A program made the position numbers and the translations under genes. From positions 19,762,001 to 19,826,000 of the forward strand of contig CM057844.1 in the NCBI GenBank assembly GCA_030068075.1: DNA of 64,000 nucleotides, written 5' to 3'. This document shows positions 23,441-35,463 of the stretch, in pieces (the stretch's first letter is position 1; the number at the start of each line of letters is the position of its first letter). The stretch comes from Paguma larvata (lineage: Eukaryota; Chordata; Mammalia; Carnivora; Viverridae). A model generated the notes under the pieces. The model saw nothing but the letters and a program-made list of their open reading frames with translations, was not told where the DNA came from and made no database searches.

Positions 23441-25023
23441 TCTGCATTTTTTCAACAAAATGATGCTGTGTTACAGCATTTTAGACCTAACCTTGGATCA
23501 TACCCAAGCATCAATTTCCATTTGATTTTTAAATTTTCCCAAAATTAACATAAAGTAATAGAGGGTTATCTCTTTCTATTTGGGGTCTCTTTGATGACCA
23601 TAAATTAAAGAATCAAATTCTGACATACATTACCAATATTGAATAACCAGGTTCCTCAGGAACAGAAGTCTTCCTTATTGGTTTTGACCCATTAGTTTAT
23701 AATGGGTCTTTATCTTGATGAGTACACTGTGTTGCATCTTTATGTATCAGAGTTAGTATGTCACCTGCACTCACCAATTCCAATTTTGCTGAATCTGACT
23801 AAGCTACTGATCCCCTCGCCCCATTATTTGAAACTGTAGTTAGGAAAACCTAACCTTGCTTTCTATGTAACTGGTTTCAAGAGGTAATCATGTATTTTTT
23901 CCAGTTCATTTGGTTCTTTCCAGTTGTATTTCTTGGTGATGAAACTTTTTGTCAGACTTTTATGTGTGTGCATTCCTGTAGCCTAATTATACAGTGATGG
24001 CATAGCTTTGTCCTATGTAAGCACATGGAATTTTGATATGGATACTGTTATTAGTGAATAATTATAATAGTGAAAAATCAAAGACAAGCTAAATATCCTT
24101 CAGTGGTATAGTGAATAAATACAACATGATATACCTGAGTATTATCTACCAAGAGAGGGAGGAAAAAGAAGGGAAACCCGAGCTAGTGAGTCATACAGTG
24201 AGGTACTATAAAAGCAGACAAAATTAAGGACGGAGCTTTATCTGTAAATATATCAATTAAGATAGGTCTCTGATGGGATCTGAAAAAAGCAAGTTACAAA
24301 GTGATATAAATGTTTATATCATATATATAAACTAAAATAAACACCATATTGTTCATGGATTTATATGCATACTGCAAGGTGTTTTACTGGGTTTGAGAAG
24401 GACACATGATCACATGGGACATGAAGAGAAGAGAAAAAAAATTAGGGGAAGTTGGTCAAAAGTGATGTTAGTTTTATATGTAATGATCTTAAAGGAAAAT
24501 AAGTGAATATATTGCTCTTAAAATAACTTTAGAGTTATTGAATACATAAAACATGTCAGATACTAAACTATAGACACACAAAGAAGCATAAAGTACTAAT
24601 TTCTGCTCTTAGGTAGTTAACAGTCTGGTAGAGGAGACTGTAAAACAAGAAAGTCACACTGGAGTGTACAAAAGGGTGCTATGTGTTATCTGGGATATAT
24701 ATTGAGAAGTTCTTAAGGGGTCTGGTATTGCATAATCTCATAGCTACTTCTTGTCTTTTGCTCCCCTAAGGGAGCCTTCCTGCAACCTTACAGACTCTCA
24801 TGCCCAGACACTACCTCCACTTCCCACTCCCCAGCTTCTTAGCTCTACAGCTATGACTGTATCATTTTTGTTTAATTTTCTTTACCAGTGTAGGGTCAAG
24901 CTACTCTTACACTAAGTGAAGCTAAGTAAGTACTATATACATATGCAAACCATGAGGATATATTATCCTTAAAAAAAAACTAAATATCCTCTCTTAATAC
25001 CCATAGTCTTTCCTGTTTTCATT
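23441..25023 (+). other. RNF24 intron 3, ancient repeat-like and unassigned sequence
   Basis: No gene. 24050-24330 vaguely resembles an old L1 3' end, and 24560-24710 (ttaggtagttaacagtctgg) an ancient mammalian repeat; neither is certain. Confidence 0.35.
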
Positions 25024-25038
25024 TATTTCTCCATCTTT

Positions 25039-25246
25039 TTTTTTAATGTTTATTTCTGAGAGAGAGAGAGAGACAGAGTGTGAGCAGGGGAGGGGCAGAG
25101 AGAAAGGGATGCACAGAATCTGAAGGAGGCTCCAGGCTCTGAGCGGTCAGCACAGAGCCCGACACGGGGCTTGAACTCACAGACCGTGAGATCATGACCT
25201 GAGCTGAAGTCGGCCGCTTAACCGACTGAGCCACCCAGGCGCCCCT
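25039..25246 (-). mobile_element. CanSINE, reverse, young-looking
   Basis: Low divergence with retained CpGs (ccgacacggggcttgaac, gccacccaggcgcccc). Flanking attt(c/t)ccatctttt. Probably one of the youngest SINE insertions here. Confidence 0.94.
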
Positions 25247-26777
25247 AATTTTCCATCTTTTAATAGAGACACAGATACAGAGAAGGAGATCTCTAAGAGA
25301 AACAACAGAACAGTCATGTAAGTGGGTTCATAATGACATCTAATGGAGTCTTGGTGTCAAGAAAAACAGAAAGGTTCTGTGGAATCTGACATGCTTGGGA
25401 ATGCAGGTCCTGTTAAAGGAGTTGCCAGCACTCAGCTCTAGCTAATTGTTGCCATGGGGGAATGCAGGCCAGTTGTTGCCAGATCTGGGTTTCTTCAAAA
25501 AAAGCTTGAGAGTCTTGGCATTAGTCTATGATCTGCTCCCTATTTGCATTTAGTCTTTGATTGGTTCACCACAGTGTCCCCAACTCTAGTTTTGGTGAGT
25601 AGTTGCTTTCTCCATTAAATCTCCTTTGTCAGAAATCAGATGGCCATATTTTGTGACTCTCTTTCTCAATTCTCTATTTTGTTCCATTGATTTAGGTACC
25701 ATTCCCTCACCAACACCACAGTCTTGATTACGGTAGCTTTATAATAAGTCAAAATCAGGCAATACGATTCCTCCAGCTTTATTCTTCTTTTCCAGAACTG
25801 TTTTAGCTAGTCTATTGCCCTTCCATATAAATTGTAGCATCAGCTAATCTATATCAACAAAAAAGAAGAAAAAATCCTCCTAGGATTTTGATTAGTATCG
25901 TATTAAATCTTTAAGTCGGGAAAATTGGCATATGTACCATGTTGAGTCTTATGATCTAAAAACACATTATGTCTTCCCACATATATATTTACTGATTTAT
26001 ATAAAGCTCTGTTGTTAGTGCTTATTACACACTTAGGATTTTTATGTCTTCTTAGTGAATTGACCCCTTTTTCAAGACATAATATCCCTCTTCATCTCTG
26101 GAAGTTTTCTTTGCTTTGAAATTTTTGTCTGGCATTAATATAGCACCTCTAGCTTTCTTTTGATTAATGTTTACATGGCATGTCTTTTTCCATCCTTTTA
26201 GTTTCAGTCTACCTATAAAATTTGAAGTGAGTTTTCTTATAGACAGACTAAAGCTGGATCATGGTGGGCTTTTTTTAATCCACTCTGCCAATCTTTGTTT
26301 TAATTGGTGTGTTTAGACAATTTACATTCAAGGCAGTTATTAATGTTTGACTTTAGGTCTACCATTTTATTACTTGTCTTCTGTTTTTCCCTCTTTCATT
26401 CTTCTGTTTCCCTTTTCATGCCTTCTTTGGGTTATTTGAAGACTTTCAGTAATCCATTTTATTAACCCATTTTTAGTATGTTTTGTGGTTTTGACTTTAT
26501 CTTTTTGTGTAATATTTTAGAGAATTACAAAATAAATACACTTAGAACCAGTTTTTAGCACTTCAGTTGGAATGTAGAAACGTTCCACCAGGTTCCCTTT
26601 ATACAGTAGCTATCATATTATATCTACATACACTGAAAATCCCATCAGACAATATTATATTTTTTACTTATAACTGTCAAATACATTTTAAAGGATTCTG
26701 GAGAGGAAGAATATTCATAAATATTCAGCTATTTACCATTTCTGTTGCTCTTCACTCCTAATATTCCAAGTTTCCTT

Positions 26778-26989
26778 TTTTTTTAAATGTTTATTTATTT
26801 AGAGAGAGAGAGAAAGCACGCATATGTGTGTGCATGAGCGGGGGAAGGGGTAGAGAGAGAGGAAAGAGAGAATCCCAGTCAGGTTACACACCATCAGCAT
26901 GGAGCCTGAACCCATGAACTGTGAGATCATGACCTGAGCCGAAATCAAGAGAGTTGGATGATTAACTGATTGAGCCACCCAGGTGCCCC
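26778..26989 (-). mobile_element. CanSINE, reverse (first of a tandem pair)
   Basis: Tail to head complete (gagccacccaggtgcccc at its + strand end). Flanked by ttccaagtttcctt (26764-26777) and ttcaagtttccttctt (26990-27005). Confidence 0.93.
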
Positions 26990-27005
26990 TTCAAGTTTCC
27001 TTCTT

Positions 27006-27221
27006 CTTCTTCTTCTCCTCTTTTTTTAAATGTTTATTTAATTTTGATAGAGAAAGAGAGAGAGAAAGAGCAGGGGAGGGGCAGAGGGAGAGAATCCTAA
27101 GCATGCTCCATGCTGTCAGTGCAGAACCTGATGCAGGGCTCGAACTCACAAACTGTGAGATCATGACCTGAGCCAAAATCAAAAGTCAGACACTTAACCA
27201 ACTGAGCCACCCAGGCACCCC
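27006..27221 (-). mobile_element. CanSINE, reverse (second of a tandem pair)
   Basis: Separated from the previous SINE only by one copy of the target sequence and a purine-rich tail (ctt repeats on +). The third target copy ttcaagcttccttctt is at 27222-27237. Confidence 0.92.
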
Positions 27222-27677
27222 TTCAAGCTTCCTTCTTAATGTCATTTTCATTTTATCTGATGAACTTCCTTTAGCATTTCTTTTCGAGCAGATCTGGTGG
27301 CTGAGAATTCTACTAGCTTGCCTTTACCTGAGAATGTCTTTATTTCATTTTCATTCCTAAAGGAAGGGCATAGAGCTCTAGGTTGACTTCTTTTCTTTCA
27401 GAACTTTTAAAATGTGCCACTTCTTTTGTCTCCACCATTACCAATGAGAAATTCACAGTCATTCAAATCATTGATCTTCTATCAGTGTCTTTTTTCTCCA
27501 ACTGCTTCAAGGATTTTTGTCTTCAGTTTTCAATAATTTAATTATGATATGTCTGAGCATGGATTTATTTGGATTTATCCTGTTTGTGGTTTACTCAGCT
27601 TCACAAATATGTAGGTTTGACTTTCACCAAGGCTGATTTTTCAGCCATTATTCAGATTTTGTTTTTGCATTGCACTT

Positions 27678-27896
27678 TTTTGGGGGATGTGGGAAGAGAG
27701 AGAGGGAGAGAGCACACGTGCGAGTGAGGGAGGAGCAGGAGAGAGAGAGAGAGAAAGAGAGAGAGAGAATCTTAAGCAGGCTTTATGCCCAGCACGGAGC
27801 CCGAAAAAGGAGCATAACCTCATGACCATGAGATCATGACCTGAGCTGAAATCAAGAGTCAGATGCTTAACTAACCGAGCCACCCAGGTGCCCCCA
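27678..27896 (-). mobile_element. CanSINE, reverse, GA-rich
   Basis: Ends gagccacccaggtgccccc on +. cattgcac flanks it (27668-27675 and 27897-27904). Contains an expanded GA stretch at 27735-27770. Confidence 0.92.
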
Positions 27897-27945
27897 CATT
27901 GCACGCTTTCTGTCCCGCCACTCCACCAGAGAAGGCCTCGTTTAC

Positions 27946-28088
27946 CTGCTGTGCTTATATGGGTCAATCAGAATATGCATAGCTTTGTAGAACCCTGAGT
28001 TCACATCCACAATACGGTGGTAGAGCCATCCATGTAGCTTCCAAATTTGAATAAATTCAGGCCCATGCCCTCTTCCATCAGGTATTAC
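27946..28088 (-). other. Exon-like open segment, unknown gene
   Basis: On the - strand, 143 bases are open in one frame (VIPDGRGHGPEFIQIW, WLYHRIVDVNSGFYKAM, HILIDPYKHS) and bounded by a pyrimidine-rich acceptor (ttttgcacatacag) and a donor-like AG|GTAAAC. It lies antisense in RNF24 intron 3 between a SINE and unassigned sequence. I do not recognise the peptide. It could be an exon of an unknown or decayed gene, a fragment of a captured gene, or chance. Confidence 0.3.
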
Positions 28089-28960
28089 CTGTATGTGCAA
28101 AAGGAAAAGGAGACCCTGCTCCCCTCTGCATCTCAGCACGAGCTGGGAACCTAGCTGCACAAGGACTAGGAAGAGCCATCAGTTTTCTCAGGTCAGGCAG
28201 AGGGTGGGCGAGGAGTTGTGTGGCAGATACGCTGTGGCCCTGCTCTGCTCTGCCCTGCTTTCCACAAGAAGAGACTACAGAAAGGTCGGACCCACTGGAG
28301 TTGCCCACTGTGTAAAGAGTATCTTTTCCTTCTTCTCCTCACCTTCCCACAGGCTCATCCCCTTCCCTTTGCTCCAGTGAGGAGGTAGCTCTGGCAGTGC
28401 AAGTTTTACCACATCTTTGTGTTATATAGGAGGAGATTTAACCATTCAGTCTTTCTAGGACTACTGATCCATTTTCTTACAAATCACATTCCTGAATTTT
28501 ACTTTTGAGTTGATACACAAATATTTGGAGCCCAATTAAGGTTTGTCCCAGGTTTGCAAAAATTGTAAAATATAAACAACAACAAAAATCCAAAGCTTAT
28601 ATAAGGGACTGAAGGTATATAGGACCCTAGAGATTGAGTGGATATAGTCCCTCCCTTCCATTAGGGAACACTGGTCCCATGGGAGAGAATGTCACAAGTC
28701 AGTGAGGCACGTACAGCAATACGCCAAAGATATGAACACGAGGGCCATGGAACACTGTCCACTGTACTTCATTTGAACCAGAAGGTTGGACTTTTCCTGA
28801 ATGGCACAACCATCTCTAGGTTGCTTTCATAGTTCTCAAAGATTCCAACCTTAAACGACACCTCTGAACTAGAAATGCTGCCTCTGGAATTAATACACAA
28901 GGCAGCAAGATTACCAAGATGTCTGTTACTTCATATAATTATCTTAAGAGCAAGGGAACT
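28089..28960 (+). other. RNF24 intron 3, unassigned
   Basis: No gene or repeat named. GC is moderate up to 28380, then AT-rich. Confidence 0.4.
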
Positions 28961-29331
28961 CAATGGACTACTATGTGGCAATGAGAAAAAATGAAATCTG
29001 GCCATGCGTAGCAACATGGATGGAACTGGAGGGTATTATGTTAAGTGAAATAAGTCAGTCAGAAAAAGACAGATACCATATGTTTCCACGAATAGGTGGA
29101 CTTGGTGAGACTAAGCAAAAACCAGGGGGAGGGGAAGAGGGGAAAGAAAAAAAAGACACAGAGAGGGAGGGAGATAAAACATAAGAGACTCTCAAAGACT
29201 AAGAACAAACTGAGGGTGAGGGAGATGGGGGGGGGAGAGGGGGTGATGGGCATTAAAAAAGGGCACATGTTGGGATGAACACTGGGTGTTTTATGTAAAC
29301 CAATTTGAAAATAAACTATTTTAAATTAAAA

Positions 29332-29362
<31 letters not shown>

Positions 29363-29363
29363 A
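28961..29363 (+). mobile_element. Young 5'-truncated L1 3' end
   Basis: The end of ORF2 (YVAMRKNEIWPCVATWMELE) and the short 3' UTR, G-rich stretch, and (aaat)n tail at 29329-29363. Nearly identical to the L1 at 60536-60908, so both belong to a recently active subfamily. Confidence 0.92.
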
Positions 29364-29374
29364 AGAGAAAAAAA

Positions 29375-29500
29375 ATTTAGATAAGGTAGGTATTATTCCT
29401 TATTTTGCATTTGTAGAAATCGAGATTTAAGAAAGTTGAGTAGAATGGGTATATTATCCAGCTTCTGAGCACAGAGAAAGAATGTGACCCAGCCTTTCCC
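29375..29500 (+). repeat. MIR fragment
   Basis: Resembles the MIR core (taggtattattccttatttt gcatttgtagaaat, then gaatgtgacccagc). Diverged. Confidence 0.45.
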
Positions 29501-30179
29501 ATGGTGACAATCTCCCCACAAGAACATGCCCTCACACAGAATCCCCTCCATCCCTCTCCTGAAGAGAGAGGAAACACAAAAAGCATCTAGTGCAAAGCCC
29601 TGATTTCTACTTCATGAATGTGAAATGCCCAGGTTTCTATAAAATAGCCACCACTTTTAACCATGCACAAATCATAGTTTTGTGTGTTGGCTACTTCACT
29701 ATCCTCTGGAAAAGGAAAAGCAAGACTTAACAGAAGGATGCTCCTTCAGATAAAAGCAGCACTAAAAACACCCTGAATCAAGATGAGTGGGAAACCATCC
29801 CAATAAACACATTTTGGATACAAAACAAAAACAGTGTGATCCTAGCTCTTTGAGTCTGGAGCCATCACATCATGCTGCCCCTACTGCACCCACAGACTTG
29901 AAGCTTCCTCTATTCCCCAAGCTGCCAAAAATTACTTTGGAGCTACTCGACTCAGCTTCCTTCTGCTTTCTGCAGGTGCCATCAGAACTTTTATGACTTT
30001 TAACATGTAAAACAAGCAAACTCAAGTGTCTGCAGACTAACCAGTCAGTAAATGTATATTCCTATCCCAGCTTCTGGCAGGGCTAACATTATCATAGGAT
30101 CCATTCTTTGACTTCAAAAAATGAAGAGTGATGAGGAACTCTTCCTATCTCCTTCTATCAGGCCCTAATGTAAAGACCA
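29501..30179 (+). other. RNF24 intron 3, unassigned
   Basis: No feature recognised. Confidence 0.4.
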
Positions 30180-31357
30180 GACAAAGACATCACAAAAACC
30201 AATATCCTTATGAACATAAGAACCAATAGAACTCCAAACCAATATCCTTATGAACATAAGAGAAAAAATACTCAACAAAATACTAGCAAACTAAATCCAC
30301 TAGGATATAAAAAGAATTATATACTATAATCAAATGGAATTTATCCCAAGGAATACAAGGTTGGTTCAACAAAGGAAAATCTGTCAATGTAATACACCCT
30401 ATTAACAGAATAAAGGGAGGAAAAAAAAAAAAAACACTTGGTCACTTCAATAGATGCAGAGAAAGCACTTGACAAAATTCAACATTCTTTAAAACTAGAA
30501 ATAGAAGGGAACTTCCTCAACTTGATCTATGGAAAACGCAGAGCTAACTTCATACTTAGTGGTGAAAAAACTGAAAGCTTTTTCCCCTAAGATTGGAACA
30601 AGACAAGGATGCCTGCTCTTACGATTTTTATTCAGCATTGTACTGCAGGCTCTAGCCAGAGCAGTCAGGCAAGAAAAAGTAATAAAAGGCATCCAGATTG
30701 GAAAGGAAAAAGTAAAGCTATATTTTCATACAACATGAATTTATAAAAACAGAAAACCCTACAGAATCCACCAAAAATCATGAGAGATAATAAATGAGTG
30801 CAACAAATATCTGGGATATAAGATCAACATACAAAAACCAGCTGTATTTCTATGCACTGGCATTGAATAATCCAAAAGTGAAATAAGAAAACTATTCCAT
30901 TTGGAACAGCATCAAAAAGAGCAACTAGGAATAAATTTAACAAAACAAGCTCAGACCTGCACACCGCAAAGTACAAAATATCATTGAAGGATATTAAAGA
31001 AGACCTATATAAGTGGAAAAATCTACCATGTTGGTGGTTTGGAAGACCTACTATTGATAAAATGGCAATATTCCCCTAAATATTTATAGAGTCAACACAA
31101 TCCCTATCAAAATCACAGGTTCCTTTTTTTGTGGGGAGGGGTAGAAATTGACAAGCAGATTCTAAAATTCACATAGAAATACAAGGGACACAGAATAGCT
31201 GAAAACAATCTTAAAAAAGAACAGAGTTGGAGGAGTCACACCTCCCAATTTTAGAACTTAACACAAAGCTTCGGTATTGAAGACAGCATGATACTAGCAG
31301 TTGGAGAGATGTGCAGATCACTGGAATAGAATTGAGAGTTCAGAAACAAACCTATAT

Positions 31358-31582
31358 GGGCCGCCTGGGTGGCTCAGTCAGTTAAGCATCCAACTTTTTC
31401 TTTTGGCTTAGGTCATGATCTCACCCTTTGTGGGCTCGAGCCCCGCATCAGGGCTCTGTGCTGACAGCATGGAGCCTGCTTGGGATTCTCTCTTTCCCTC
31501 TCTCCCCTCCCCAACTCACACATGCTCACGAATGCACACTCTTTGTCTCTCTCAAACTTTAAAAAATTTATTTTAAGAATAA
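31358..31582 (+). mobile_element. CanSINE nested in L1
   Basis: Head gggccgcctgggtggctcag and a variant CT-rich part. Imperfect flanks aaacctatat and aaaccaaatctatac. Confidence 0.9.
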
Positions 31583-31744
31583 ACCAAATCTATACAATTA
31601 TGGTCAATTGATTTTCAACAAGTGTACCAAGACAATTCAGTAGGAAAAGAATAGTTGATTCAACAAATGGTGCTGGGATAACCAAATTATTGTAAAATAA
31701 TGAAGTTAGAGCTCTGCTTCACACTGTATATAAAAATTAATTCA

Positions 31745-31947
31745 GGGGCACCTGGGTGGCTTAGTTGGTTGAGCATCTGACTTCGGCTCAGGTCATGATC
31801 TCACAAGCCCCACATCGGGCTCTCTGCTGACAGCACGGACCCTGGAGCCTGCTTTGGATTCTGTCTCCCTCTCTGTCTCTGCCTCTCCCCTGCTTGCGCT
31901 GTCTCTCTCTCTCTCTCAAAAATAAACAAACAGTAAAAAATTTAAAA
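31745..31947 (+). mobile_element. CanSINE nested in L1
   Basis: Head ggggcacctgggtggcttag, shortened body, tail aaaataaacaaacagt. Flanks aattaattca and aaaaattcaaaaa. Confidence 0.92.
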
Positions 31948-32279
31948 AATTCAAAAATGGACCAAAGACCCAGATGTAACAACTAAAATTACAAAACTCT
32001 TAGAAATAAACATAGATAAAAATTTTCATGACTTTGGGTTAAACAATGGTTTCTTAGCTAGGACACCTAAAGCACAAGCAACCAAAGGGAAAAAAATAGA
32101 TAAATTGAACTTTATCAAAATTTAAAAACCCTTATTATCAAGAAAGGAAAAAGATAACCCACAGGGAGAAAATATCTGCAGATCTTATATCTGATAAAAG
32201 TAGGTAGTATCCACAATATAGAAATAACTGTTACAACTCAGTAATAAAAAGCCTACAAAATAAAAGAACTGCAAATATT

Positions 32280-33390
32280 TTGTATCAGCCTTTTTATCCT
32301 AACAAGGTCTTTTGCAGAACAAAGGTTTTTAAATTTGATCAAGTCCATTTTATTGATTGTTTTCCTTCAGTTGCTCATGCTCTCGGGGTGATATGCTTTT
32401 GGTGATATCCAGCCATGGATGTCCAATTGTTCCAACACCATTTGTTGAAAAAGTTGTCCCTCTGCCACTGAAATGCTTTAGCACCTTTGTCAAAATCAGT
32501 TGGCTATCTGATAAGGAACTGTGTCTAGAATATATAAAGAACTCTTACAATTCCATAATAAAAAGAAAAATAACCCAACTAAAATTATGGGCAAAAAAAA
32601 TTTGAACAGACTTCCTCCAAAGAAGATATACAACAGGCCAATAAGCACATCATTAGTCATTAGTAAGTGCAAATCAAAACCACAATGAGATTACCACTTC
32701 ATACCCTCTAGGATGGCTATAATCAAAAAGACAATAAAAATAGCCAGACGATATGGAGAAATTGGAACCCCATACACTGCAGGTGGGAATATGAAATGAT
32801 GTAGCCATTCTGGGAAACAAACAGTTTAGTAATTCCTCAAAAAGTCAAATACAGAGTTACCGTATGACCTAACAATTATTCCTAGATATATACTCAGAGA
32901 ATTGAACACTCATGTTACTTGTTTAGAGCAGAGCAACATTATTCATAATAGTCAAAAGGGAGAAACAATCCAAGTAACCATCAACTAATGAATGGATAAA
33001 CAAATATGGTATACCATAATACTACTTAGCCATAAAAGTAAATAAAATATTCATGATATAACATGAATGAACCTTGAAGGCATTGTGTTAAGTGAAAGAA
33101 GGCAGACAGAAAAGAACACTTATTGTATGATACCATTTCATGATTCCATTCCATTCTGGAAATGACTGGAATAGACAAATCCATCAACACAGAAAGTTGA
33201 TAAGTGATTGCCGGGACTGCAGAGAAGGTGGAATGGGGAGTGACCATGGGTGTGGGCTTTGGGAGCATGGAATGAAATGTTCTGGAATTAGATAGTGGTG
33301 ATGGTTGCACAACTCTGTGAATATACTAAAAACTGCTGAATTGTGTACTTTAAAAGGATGAATATTATCTGAAATATATCTCCATTTTTA
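32280..33390 (+). mobile_element. Old L1 with 5' inversion (twin priming)
   Basis: 32280-32510 is L1 ORF2 in antisense (ttttgcagaacaaaggtttt, ccaacaccatttgttgaaaa). At about 32511 the sequence switches to sense (aatatataaagaactcttac) and continues to the L1 3' end (ctgctgaattgtgtacttta). This is the classic structure left by twin priming. Confidence 0.72.
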
Positions 33391-34079
33391 AAAAGGTATA
33401 GGAAGTTAGTTACACTGGAGAAGCAGTCTGTTGTTGAAATACTGTAAAGTACAAAATAGGACCTGTAAAGTTGTAAAATTAGTTTGACCCTTCATGCAAC
33501 TTCTGAAAAGTCAGATCTGAGGCTTTTCTCTTCATGACTGCCCTTGGCTTTTGGTCACCTTTGGCACTTAATATGTCAGAATTTATCTTTTTTTTTTTTT
33601 TACAGGTGACTATGGTTTTAGAATTTGTTTAACAACATAATAGCACATTATAACTGTTAATTGTAACTCCATGTTTAAAAGGCTATAAATCTAATTTTTG
33701 GATCCTAGAAAAATAAGCAAATTAAAATGAGTGGCTTGTCTAACTTCTTGTCCTTTGGTAGGATCAGTGCTGAATCTCCACAGCGCAAATCCAGCAGTCC
33801 TGACCGTTTCCCTCCCTGTGCTAGGAGGGAAGCTGGGTGTGGCCAGAGGGCCTATTCATATAGTCTACCAGATGGGAGCATCATTTGCCATTAAGCGCAG
33901 GCCCAAAAAATCACCCCCATGGCTGGAACTGCTAGTTTCTCATCTTTACCCACACAGCTTGTTCTCAGCCTTCCTCCAGAAGTCAAAAACGGGCTTAAAA
34001 ATAGTGCTCCCATCGTGAAATTTAAACATAAATAAAAACAACTGATATTGGTAGACTGCCTTACTGCCTCCTCAGCCCT
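33391..34079 (+). other. RNF24 intron 3, unassigned
   Basis: Contains a 17-base T-run (33587-33601). No gene recognised. Confidence 0.4.
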
Positions 34080-34230
34080 GTCCCCATTCTGAACTGATGA
34101 CAGGGGGGCACGTAGTGTCCCCACTTTACAGGTGAAGGAACAGAGCTCGAGAGGCATCGTGATGACAGAGGTTCTACAGCTATTTGGTGTCTGAGCCAAG
34201 GCCAGCTCTGTCCTTCCTTCTCCCCTACTC
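34080..34230 (+). repeat. MIR element
   Basis: MIR core signature: tccccactttacaggtgaag gaacagag, then gtctgagccaaggccagctc. Confidence 0.65.
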
Positions 34231-34519
34231 TCCTGCTGTCTCCATGGTAAGACAGAATCTGATAAGACAGCTATCCATTCTCCTCCTCCCTGAAGATCCA
34301 ATCTGCTGTGTACACAAGACCCCTGAGAGCTCCCCAGAGAAGGGGGTTGCAAAGCCAACATTCACAGCACTGGCCACAGGGCACCAAGAGCCACATGTCC
34401 TATCACGTAATCTAAGAAGACACTGGGTTACACGTTATAGGTTAAGAAACAGGCAACAGGGAGGCCATGTCAGCGGGATGGACAAATGGTGATGGTTAAG
34501 TCAGGATCCCTGGAGGACA

Positions 34520-34720
34520 GGGAAACAAGCAGGGAGTTCAGCCTTTGGGCAGGAGACAAGTAGTACAGCAGCACATCAGTACAACAGACCTGGGTCCCCA
34601 GCCAGATCTGGCCACTCCCCAGGGTGGCTCTGAGCCTCTGTTTTCTCACCTGTAAAGTGGGTATGTGCAACAATACTTCATGTCCCTGGACGCTGGTGTG
34701 TGCCCAAGGACTGTGGTTGG
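34520..34720 (+). repeat. MIR element
   Basis: MIR signature: gagcctctgttttctcacct gtaaagtgggtatg, preceded by gacctgggtcccc. Confidence 0.7.
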
Positions 34721-35359
34721 AAGTGAAGGCCTCTGGGTGTGAAGGCCTTTCTGGGCATTTGGAGCCTAGCCACCTGTCAGAGAGGGAGCCTGGCCCCATC
34801 TGTATATTTTCATAAGTTTAACTCTAGAGACTCTTGAATAACTTTATATATGACAAAGACATTGACAGGACAGCACATAAGTGAGGGGCCCCAGGAACTA
34901 TAAAAAGCACGTCACTGCAGGCTGTGTCATGGTTTATAGTTTCTACATTGTGAAAACCAAAGGAGGGCTCCAGGGTGTGCCCCAGGGCGTGAGCAGTCCC
35001 CCTCAGGGGCCGTGCTGCAGAGAAAGCAGAGCATTCCCTGGCAAAGTCAGTCCCTCCCCCACCACAGGAAAAAATCGCTTTATGTTCAGCCTATCTACTG
35101 AGAATAAACCTAAGTCAGACTCTTCTTACTGAAGTAAAGGAAGCTGCCTCTTGCTTTTTGTCTTCTGTCTGCCCCTCCGTCTTGAAGATGTGTCACAGGA
35201 GACTCTTCAGAACACCTCAGCCATTCAAACCTGCTTCTTTCACTTGAGTTGTGGGACCTTGTAAGTCCCTTCAAATGGCTGGCTTTGGGGGCCTGCACTT
35301 TATTTTGGGGTCTGCAAGAGTATTTAGCACTTTGCCTCATGTGTGAATTTGTCTTTCAG
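34721..35359 (+). other. RNF24 intron 3, 3' end
   Basis: No repeat or gene recognised before the exon 4 acceptor. Confidence 0.4.
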
Positions 35360-35439
35360 CTCTGTGCAGTGTGTCTAGAAGACTTCAAGCCTCGAGACGA
35401 GTTGGGCATTTGTCCATGTAAGCATGCCTTTCACAGAAA
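35360..35439 (+). CDS. RNF24: RNF24 coding exon 4 (first half of RING-H2)
   Basis: Exon of 80 bases encoding residues 77-102 and two bases of Lys-103: [15 protein letters not shown], then [11 protein letters not shown]. It carries zinc ligands C78, C81, C96, H98 and H101 of the RING-H2 domain. With exon 5 the spacing is C-x2-C-x14-C-x-H-x2-H-x2-C-x10-C-x2-C. The acceptor is tttgtctttcag and the donor is AAA|GTGAGT. A CanSINE is inserted about 25 bases after the donor. Confidence 0.97.
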
Positions 35440-35463
35440 GTGAGTATTGGTGTGGATTTTTTT

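Larger units (their letters stand above)
25600..27677 (-). mobile_element. Old L1 ORF2, reverse
   Basis: Antisense L1 (ctattttgttccattgattt, tccagctttattcttctttt, cttcaaggatttttgtcttc, taattatgatatgtctgagc), interrupted by two CanSINEs at 26778-27221. No open frame remains. Confidence 0.8.
30180..32279 (+). mobile_element. Old L1 ORF2, sense
   Basis: Long diverged ORF2 run (aatactcaacaaaatactag, gtaatacaccctattaacag, cttcaatagatgcagagaaa, caagacaaggatgcctgctc). Two CanSINEs and a 40-bp tandem duplication (30197-30260) lie within it. No intact frame. Confidence 0.88.

Noticed and set aside
33575..33610. Possible extra RNF24 exon after tttttttacag at about 33605
   Set aside because: The T-run and cag look like an acceptor, but the following sequence has an immediate stop in each plausible frame and no donor; RNF24 is complete without it.
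33891..34361. 156-residue - strand frame in RNF24 intron 3
   Set aside because: Runs across a MIR element; no domain or splice support.
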